Shown here piece by piece: positions 58,493 to 64,000 of a DNA stretch of 64,000 bases. Below the pieces are notes generated by a model, which saw only the letters and a program-made list of their open reading frames with translations, was not told the DNA's origin and ran no database searches. The DNA is from Achromobacter kerstersii (lineage in GTDB: Bacteria > Pseudomonadota > Gammaproteobacteria > Burkholderiales > Burkholderiaceae_B): the NCBI RefSeq assembly GCF_902859595.1, contig NZ_CADIJQ010000001.1:1302001-1366000 (forward strand), in the 5' to 3' direction. Both the position numbers and the translations under genes were made by a program. The first letter of the stretch is position 1. Every line of letters starts with the position of its first letter.

Positions 58493-60094
58493 ATGGCTGA
58501 TTTTCGCGTCACACCGCAACGCTTCACATCGCATCGCTTCACGTCCGCTGTATCTGCATCGCCCTTGCGCGGCATCACCCCGCTGCGCGCCCTTGCCGCC
58601 GCCCTGCTCGCTTGCGCCACGCTGGCTTCCCAGCCCGTGCTGGCCGGCAAAAAGGACGACACCTTGCGCATGGCGTATGACCAGGCGCCCGAAAGCGTCG
58701 ACCCGTATTTCAACAACGTGCGGATCGGCGTCATCATCGCCGCCAACGTCTGGGACACGCTGCTCTACCGCGACCCCGTCACCAATGAGTACAAGGGGCA
58801 ACTGGCCAAGAGCTGGAAGCAGATCGACGACAAGACGATGGAATTCGAGTTGCGCGAAGGCGTCAAATTCCATAACGGCGAGGAGTTCGACGCGGACTCC
58901 GTCGTGTACACGCTGAACTACGTGGCCGACCCGAAGAACAAGGCGGTGACCCAGCAGAACGTGTCGTGGATCGACAAGGTTGAGAAAATCGACAAGTACA
59001 AGGTGCGCCTGACGACCAAGGAGCCCTTCCCCGGCGCCAAGGAATACCTGTCCACCACCGTCGCCATCCACCCCGCCAAGTACTACCAGGAAGTCGGCCC
59101 CAAGGGCATGAACGCCAAGCCCGTGGGTTCAGGCCCGTACAAGGTGGTGGACTACCAGCCCGGCAAGTCCATCACGCTGGAACGCAACGCCGACTACTTC
59201 AAGGATTCGCCCAAGGCGCAACCGAAGATCGGCAAGGTCGTCATCCGCTTCATTCCCGACCGCCAGACGCAAATGGCGGAAGTCATCTCGGGCGGCGAAG
59301 ACCTGATCATGAGCGTGCCGAAAGACCAGGCTGAACAGCTGGGCCAGATGCCGAACCTGCAAATGGTGACCGGCAACACCATGCGCATCGTGTTCATGCA
59401 GATGAACATTCAGGACGGCACCCCGGCGCCGCAGCTGAAAGATGAACGCGTGCGCAAAGCCATCATCCACGCGATTGACCGCGACGCCATGTTGAAGAAC
59501 ATCGTGGGCGAAGGCGGCGGGCTCATCAACACCATCTGCACGCCGTCGCAAGTGGGTTGCACGCAAGACGGCGCGCCCACCTACAAGTACGACCCGGCGC
59601 TGGCCAAGAAGCTACTGGCCGACGCTGGCTACGCCAATGGTTTCGACATCGACATCGTGGCCTACCGCGAACGCAACCAGACCGAAGCCATCATCAATTA
59701 CCTGCAGGCCGTGGGCATCCGCGCCAAGCTGAACTTCCTGCAATACGCCGCCATGCGCGACATGATCCGCGCGAACAAGGCGGCGCTCACGCACCAGACC
59801 TGGGGTTCCAACCTGGTCAACGACGTGTCGGCGTCGACCCCCGTGTACTTCGCCTTCGGCAACGACGACGTCACGCGCGATGCGCAAGTGCGCGACCTGC
59901 TCAACAAGGGCGACCACACCATTGAAAGCGCGCCGCGCAACGCCGCCTACAAAGAAGCGTTGGACCTGATTGCGCAGAAGGCGTATGCCGTGCCGTTGTG
60001 GACGCTGCCCGCCTACTACGTAGCCACCAAGGACGTGAACTTCAAGCCCTATTCGGATGAGCTTGTCCGCTTCTGGGACATGAGCTGGAAGTAA
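58493..60094 (+). CDS. dipeptide/oligopeptide-type ABC substrate-binding protein
   Basis: ATG 58493 follows GAGGAG and gives 533 residues. It is a family-5 extracellular solute-binding protein (DppA/OppA type): DTLRMAYDQAPESVDPYFNNVRIG at the mature start, FHNGEEFDADSVVYTLNYVADPKN, GSGPYKVVDYQPGKSITLERN and RKAIIHAIDRDAMLK. The signal peptide has an unusually long basic start of about 30 residues, with duplicated RFTS from a 15-bp repeat (58520-58549). It supplies ligand to the permeases that follow. Substrate unknown. Confidence 0.93.
   Translation: MADFRVTPQRFTSHRFTSAVSASPLRGITPLRALAAALLACATLASQPVLAGKKDDTLRMAYDQAPESVDPYFNNVRIGVIIAANVWDTLLYRDPVTNEYKGQLAKSWKQIDDKTMEFELREGVKFHNGEEFDADSVVYTLNYVADPKNKAVTQQNVSWIDKVEKIDKYKVRLTTKEPFPGAKEYLSTTVAIHPAKYYQEVGPKGMNAKPVGSGPYKVVDYQPGKSITLERNADYFKDSPKAQPKIGKVVIRFIPDRQTQMAEVISGGEDLIMSVPKDQAEQLGQMPNLQMVTGNTMRIVFMQMNIQDGTPAPQLKDERVRKAIIHAIDRDAMLKNIVGEGGGLINTICTPSQVGCTQDGAPTYKYDPALAKKLLADAGYANGFDIDIVAYRERNQTEAIINYLQAVGIRAKLNFLQYAAMRDMIRANKAALTHQTWGSNLVNDVSASTPVYFAFGNDDVTRDAQVRDLLNKGDHTIESAPRNAAYKEALDLIAQKAYAVPLWTLPAYYVATKDVNFKPYSDELVRFWDMSWK
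58520..58549 (+). repeat. two 15-bp tandem repeats in the signal-peptide coding region
   Basis: cgcttcac recurs at 58520 and 58535 within imperfect 15-base units, in frame, giving RFTSH and RFTSA before the hydrophobic core. Confidence 0.7.
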
Positions 60095-60159
60095 GCGCCA
60101 GGGAATCGCCGGGCGGGCATGGCGCGCGCCCGGCGGGCTGAACCGTTAGAGGAAGTCCA

Positions 60160-61077
60160 ATGCTTTATTTCACGATCAGGCGCCTGGGCCTGGCGGCGCT
60201 GGTGGCGCTGACCGTATCGATCCTGGCGTTCCTGCTGCTGCATCTGTCGGGCGACCCGGCGCTGGCGCTGGCCGGCGAAGGGGCGCGGCAGGCCGACATC
60301 GACATGATCCGCAAGACCTATGGGCTGGACCGGCCGATGGTGGTGCAGTACGCCGATTGGCTCTGGCACATCATGCAAGGCGATTTCGGCACGTCGGTGT
60401 ACTTCAAGACCGAGGCCGGCCCGCTGATTCTGTCCAAGCTCAAGACCACCTTGCTGCTAGGCATGGGCGCCCTGGCCTTTGCGCTGCTGATCTCGATTCC
60501 GCTGGGCGTATTGGCCGCCATCTACAAGGGCAGCGCCATCGACCGCCTCTGTCTGGCCATCGCGGTGCTGGGCCAGGCGCTGCCGAACTTCTTCTTTGCG
60601 CTGATCCTGATCATGCTGTTCTCGATCTCGCTGCGCATCCTGCCCGTGTCGGGCAGCGGCACCTGGCAGCATTTCGTGATGCCCGCCATTGCGCTGGGCT
60701 ACTACGTGGCGCCCGCCTTCATGCGGCTGATCCGCGCCGGCATGATCGAAGTGCTGGGCGCGGACTACATCCGTACCGCGCGCGCCAAGGGCCTGCCGGC
60801 CCGCAAGATCATCTTCAAGCATGCGCTGCGCAACGCCATCGTGCCCGTGGTGGCGCTGGCGGCGGTGCAGCTGGGTTATCTGCTGGGCGGTTCGGTCGTC
60901 ATTGAAACCATCTTCGCGCTGGACGGGCTGGGGTATCTGGCCTACCAGAGCATCACGTACAAGGACTATCCGGTGATGCAGCTGATCGTGCTGCTGCTGT
61001 CGGTGTTGTACGTGCTGCTGACGCTTGCCGCTGATATTGCCAACGCGTGGTTGGACCCGCGCATCCGGGTGTCCTGA
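60160..61077 (+). CDS. dipeptide-type ABC permease, DppB-like
   Basis: The 305-residue permease has about six membrane segments. It starts MLYFTIRRLGLAALVALTVSILAFLLLHLSGDPA with the DppB/OppB N-terminal motif, and the EAA loop is YIRTARAKGLPARKIIFKHALRNAIVPVV. It forms a heterodimer with the downstream DppC-like permease. It lies 65 bases after the binding-protein gene, in one rightward operon. Confidence 0.95.
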   Translation: MLYFTIRRLGLAALVALTVSILAFLLLHLSGDPALALAGEGARQADIDMIRKTYGLDRPMVVQYADWLWHIMQGDFGTSVYFKTEAGPLILSKLKTTLLLGMGALAFALLISIPLGVLAAIYKGSAIDRLCLAIAVLGQALPNFFFALILIMLFSISLRILPVSGSGTWQHFVMPAIALGYYVAPAFMRLIRAGMIEVLGADYIRTARAKGLPARKIIFKHALRNAIVPVVALAAVQLGYLLGGSVVIETIFALDGLGYLAYQSITYKDYPVMQLIVLLLSVLYVLLTLAADIANAWLDPRIRVS

Positions 61078-61078
61078 C

Positions 61079-61990
61079 ATGACTACGCCTACCTTGACTC
61101 CACTTGTTCCCGGCGCCCCCGCGCCCATCGAACTGACCGCGTCCACCCTGCGCTGGCGCCGGCTGCGCCGCAACAAGGCCCTGCTGGCAGGCGGCGGCAT
61201 CCTGTTCATCATCGTGATGATCGCGCTGCTTGCCCCGTGGATTTCGCCGCACGACCCCTACTTCCAAGACTTGGCTTACCGCACTGCACCCCCCGTCTGG
61301 TACGCCAAAGGCACCTGGCTGCATCCGCTAGGCACCGACCAGCTGGGCCGGGATTATCTGTCGCGTCTTTTCTACGGCGCGCGTATTTCGCTGTTGATCG
61401 GCATCAGCGTCGCGCTGATATCGGGGCTGATCGGCACGGCCATGGGCATGGCCGCCGGCTACTTCGGCGGCAAGGTCGATATGGCGGTGTCGTTCCTGAT
61501 CACGACCCGCTTGTCGATGCCCGTGATCCTGGTGGCGCTGGCGACGGTGGCGATTGTCGGCGGCTCGTTGTGGGTGGTGATTCTGGTGCTGGGGTTCCTG
61601 AAGTGGGACCGCTACGCCGTTGTCATGCGCAGCGCCACGCAGCAGGTGCGGTCATTGGAATACGTGGCGGCGGCGCAAGCTGCGGGCGCGTCCACGTGGC
61701 GCATCGTCTGGGGCGAAGTGCTGCCCAACGTGGTGCCGCAGCTGATCGTGATTGCCACCCTGGAAGCCGCCAGCGCCATTTTGCTGGAAGCTTCGCTGTC
61801 GTTCCTCGGGCTGGGCGTGCAGCCGCCGCTGCCCTCATGGGGGCTGATGATCTCGGAAGCCAAGGCCTATATGTTCTTCTCGTTCTGGCTCATCGCCATT
61901 CCGGGTTCGGCGCTGGCGCTGTTGATCTTCGCGATCAACCTGGCCGGCGACGGGCTGCATCAACTGCTGACGCCTGAAGAGAGGGCCTGA
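61079..61990 (+). CDS. dipeptide-type ABC permease, DppC-like
   Basis: ATG 61079, one base after the upstream stop codon, gives 303 residues. An N-terminal cytoplasmic segment is followed by six membrane helices. Conserved are HPLGTDQLGRDYLSRLFYGARISLLIG and the EAA loop YVAAAQAAGASTWRIVWGEVLPNV. The C-terminal SLSFLGLGVQPPLPSWGLMI is a DppC/OppC hallmark. It is the partner of the DppB-like permease. Confidence 0.95.
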   Translation: MTTPTLTPLVPGAPAPIELTASTLRWRRLRRNKALLAGGGILFIIVMIALLAPWISPHDPYFQDLAYRTAPPVWYAKGTWLHPLGTDQLGRDYLSRLFYGARISLLIGISVALISGLIGTAMGMAAGYFGGKVDMAVSFLITTRLSMPVILVALATVAIVGGSLWVVILVLGFLKWDRYAVVMRSATQQVRSLEYVAAAQAAGASTWRIVWGEVLPNVVPQLIVIATLEAASAILLEASLSFLGLGVQPPLPSWGLMISEAKAYMFFSFWLIAIPGSALALLIFAINLAGDGLHQLLTPEERA

Positions 61991-61992
61991 CC

Positions 61993-62982
61993 ATGGCCGA
62001 CAAAGAAATCGTTTTGGACGTGCAGGGGCTGACGGTCGATATCGCCACGCCGCGCGGCGCGCTGCATGCGGTGCGCGACGTGTCATTCCAGGTCAAGCGC
62101 GGCGAAACGCTGTGCCTGGTGGGCGAATCGGGCTGCGGGAAATCAATGACGTCGCTGGCCATCATGGGCTTGCTGCCCAAGGCCGCCAAGCGCACCACCC
62201 GCCGGCTGGCGGTGCTGGGCGAAGACCTGTCGGCCGCGCGCGGACGGCGCATCAACGCGCTGCGCGGCAGCAAGATGGCGATGATCTTCCAGGAACCGAT
62301 GACGGCGCTGAACCCCGCCTATGCCATCGGCGAACAACTCACCGAACACTACATCCACCATCGCCACGCCAGCGCGCAGCAAGCGCGCGACCGCGCCGTT
62401 GAACTGTTGGAAAAGGTGGGCATTGCCTCGGCCGGGCAACGGCTGACGCAGTACCCGCACCAGCTGTCCGGCGGCTTGCGTCAGCGCGTGATGATTGCGA
62501 TGGCGCTGATGTGCGGCCCGGAACTGCTGATTGCCGACGAGCCCAGCACCGCGCTGGACGTCACCATTCAGGCGCAGATTCTGCGCCTGCTGGCCGACCT
62601 GCAAGCCGAGCTGGGTATTGCGATGGTGCTGATCACGCACGATCTGGGCGTGGTGGCGCGCATCGCGCAGCAAGTCGCGGTGATGTATGCCGGGCAGATC
62701 GTCGAAGAAGGCCCGGTTGAAGATATCTTCGCCACGCCGCGCCATCCGTATACGCAGGGGCTGCTGGGCTGTATTCCCGTGCCTGGCCGCACGCCGCCCG
62801 GCGAATCGCTGGGCACGATACCCGGCGTGGTGCCCTCGCTGGTGGGCGACTTGCGCGGCTGCGCCTTTGCCGACCGTTGCCGCTATGTGCAACCGCAGTG
62901 CCGCGACACCATCCCCGTCTACGGCCATCCGCCCGAACAGCAATGGCGCTGCATCCGCCAAGAGGAAGGAGTTACGGCATGA
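61993..62982 (+). CDS. dipeptide-type ABC ATP-binding protein, DppD-like
   Basis: The 329-residue ATPase has Walker A GESGCGKSM, with Met replacing the final Ser/Thr-adjacent position, Q-loop MIFQEPMTALNPAY, signature LSGGLRQRVMIAMAL and Walker B LLIADEPSTALDVT. The C-terminal oligopeptide/dipeptide extension has the Cys cluster (GCAFADRCRYVQPQCRD) that binds an iron-sulfur cluster in related DppD proteins. Its TGA overlaps the start of the next ATPase gene. Confidence 0.95.
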   Translation: MADKEIVLDVQGLTVDIATPRGALHAVRDVSFQVKRGETLCLVGESGCGKSMTSLAIMGLLPKAAKRTTRRLAVLGEDLSAARGRRINALRGSKMAMIFQEPMTALNPAYAIGEQLTEHYIHHRHASAQQARDRAVELLEKVGIASAGQRLTQYPHQLSGGLRQRVMIAMALMCGPELLIADEPSTALDVTIQAQILRLLADLQAELGIAMVLITHDLGVVARIAQQVAVMYAGQIVEEGPVEDIFATPRHPYTQGLLGCIPVPGRTPPGESLGTIPGVVPSLVGDLRGCAFADRCRYVQPQCRDTIPVYGHPPEQQWRCIRQEEGVTA

Positions 62983-64000
62983 GCGCGCTCTTGCAAGCTG
63001 AAGCCGTCAGCCGGCAATTTTCGATCCGCACGGGCATGTTCCGTCCGCGCAGCACCTTGCACGCGGTCAACGGCGTGGACCTATCCGTGGAACGCGGCGC
63101 GGTGCTGGGCATCGTCGGCGAATCGGGCTGCGGAAAATCCACGCTGGCCCGCATGCTGCTGGGCCTGACGCCGCCCAGCGAAGGCGCCATCAAGCTCGAC
63201 GGCCAGGACATCCGGCAGATGGACCGCCGCGCGCTCGCCCGCCGCGTGCAGCCGATTTTCCAGGACCCGTATTCGTCGTTGAACCCGCGCCGTTCCATTG
63301 CGTCCATCGTGTCGCTGCCGCTGGAAGTGCACGGCATCCCCAACCCGAAGCTGCACAAGGCCATCGAGATGCTCGAACGCGTGGGCCTGCCGCCGCGTCT
63401 GGCGCACAACACGCCGGGGCAGCTGTCGGGCGGGCAACGGCAGCGCGTGGCGATTGCGCGCGCGCTGGTCATGAACCCGGAAATCGTCATCTGCGACGAA
63501 CCAACATCCGCGCTGGACGTGTCCGTGCAGGCGCAGATCATGAACCTGCTGATGGACCTGCGCCGCGAATTCAACCTGACCTATGTCTTCATCAGCCACA
63601 ACCTGGCGGTGGTGGAGCATATTGCCACCGACGTGGCCGTGATGTATCTGGGCCGCGTGGTGGAATCCGCCCCCACGGCCAAGCTGTTTCACGACCCGCG
63701 CCATCCGTACACGCAGGCGCTGCTGGCTTCCGTGCTGACGCCCGAGCCCGGCCTGGGCATTCCCGACATGGGGCTGGGGCTGTCCTTTCCCGACCCGCTG
63801 CATCCGCCATCGGGCTGCCCGTTTCACCCGCGCTGCCAGTACGCCATGGCCCAATGCAAGACCGAACGGCCGGCGCTGACGCTGCGTGATGCGTCGGTAG
63901 TGGCCTGCCATCTGTATCCCCCGGCATCGTCTTCCCTTGCCGCATCGAATGCGTCTTCACCGCTATCTTCGATACCCACTTCCACCGGAGCCCGACCATC
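62979..64000 (+). CDS. dipeptide-type ABC ATP-binding protein, DppF-like (3' end outside window)
   Basis: ATG 62979 overlaps the DppD stop (ATGA). The frame stays open to base 64000, giving 340 residues with no stop, so the gene continues beyond the window. Walker A is GESGCGKSTLAR, Q-loop PIFQDPYSSLNPRRS, signature [15 protein letters not shown], Walker [15 protein letters not shown], and the C-terminal oligopeptide signature HPRCQYAMAQCKTERP is present. It pairs with the DppD-like ATPase. A Ser/Ala/Pro-rich tail after residue about 310 is unusual in DppF and may mark a long extension. Confidence 0.93.
   Translation, partial: MSALLQAEAVSRQFSIRTGMFRPRSTLHAVNGVDLSVERGAVLGIVGESGCGKSTLARMLLGLTPPSEGAIKLDGQDIRQMDRRALARRVQPIFQDPYSSLNPRRSIASIVSLPLEVHGIPNPKLHKAIEMLERVGLPPRLAHNTPGQLSGGQRQRVAIARALVMNPEIVICDEPTSALDVSVQAQIMNLLMDLRREFNLTYVFISHNLAVVEHIATDVAVMYLGRVVESAPTAKLFHDPRHPYTQALLASVLTPEPGLGIPDMGLGLSFPDPLHPPSGCPFHPRCQYAMAQCKTERPALTLRDASVVACHLYPPASSSLAASNASSPLSSIPTSTGARP

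Overview
The window is a chromosomal stretch of a high-GC betaproteobacterium, most likely Achromobacter or a close Alcaligenaceae relative such as Bordetella. The basis is base composition, an orphan Bug-type solute receptor, the imuA-imuB-dnaE2 cassette with a LexA box, several IclR/LysR/GntR-controlled catabolic operons and a Fur-type iron locus. I saw no rRNA, tRNA, CRISPR array, insertion sequence or prophage. Both ends cut through genes.

Layout. 1-5.7 kb: a FUSC-family protein (cut), an NRDE protein, a small secreted protein, a MAPEG protein, a CPBP protease-like membrane protein, an ArsR/old-yellow-enzyme pair and arfB. 5.8-6.9 kb: queE-queD of the queuosine pathway. 7.1-12.4 kb: a five-gene MarR-controlled efflux operon (AaeB/FUSC, DUF1656, HlyD adaptor, outer-membrane channel). 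12.4-17.9 kb: an operon of unknown substrate (duplicated-domain protein, ThDP enzyme, Bug receptor, SDR) with an IclR regulator and a conspicuous dyad upstream. 17.9-20.2 kb: an esterase and lysP. 20.3-25.7 kb: the SOS mutagenesis cassette. 25.8-26.9 kb: a two-gene unit of lower GC with unknown function. 27.0-34.8 kb: an I78-type lipoprotein, a LysR regulator, an amino-acid ABC transporter with an aminotransferase and an RraA/HMG-aldolase-like protein, then a ParB-like protein. 34.8-37.7 kb: single metabolic or membrane proteins. 37.7-43.1 kb: AraC regulator, Fur box, TonB receptor, methyltransferase and RhtX/FptX-like permease. 43.2-47.4 kb: IclR, GMC dehydrogenase and an MHS-type permease. 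47.4-54.0 kb: an RND tripartite pump with a divergent TetR. 54.1-64 kb: a divergent GntR-controlled locus with an aldo/keto reductase, serine hydrolase, aminotransferase and a complete dipeptide-type ABC importer (last gene cut).

The regulated catabolic blocks share one logic: receptor or permease plus one to three enzymes plus an adjacent regulator, with recognisable dyads in the control regions. Two efflux systems and a stress mutagenesis cassette complete the picture of a metabolically versatile, drug-tolerant environmental or opportunistic bacterium.

The most unusual signals are: (a) short tandem repeats of unrelated sequence in all five convergent gene junctions longer than 50 bp, sometimes copying the stop codon; (b) 13-bp repeats filling the leader of the TonB receptor gene up to its start codon; (c) a protein made of two copies of an unrecognised domain beside a ThDP enzyme, preceded by concentric dyads; (d) the low-GC two-gene unit whose second gene carries in-frame 15-bp repeats. 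No intergenic gap exceeds about 235 bases.
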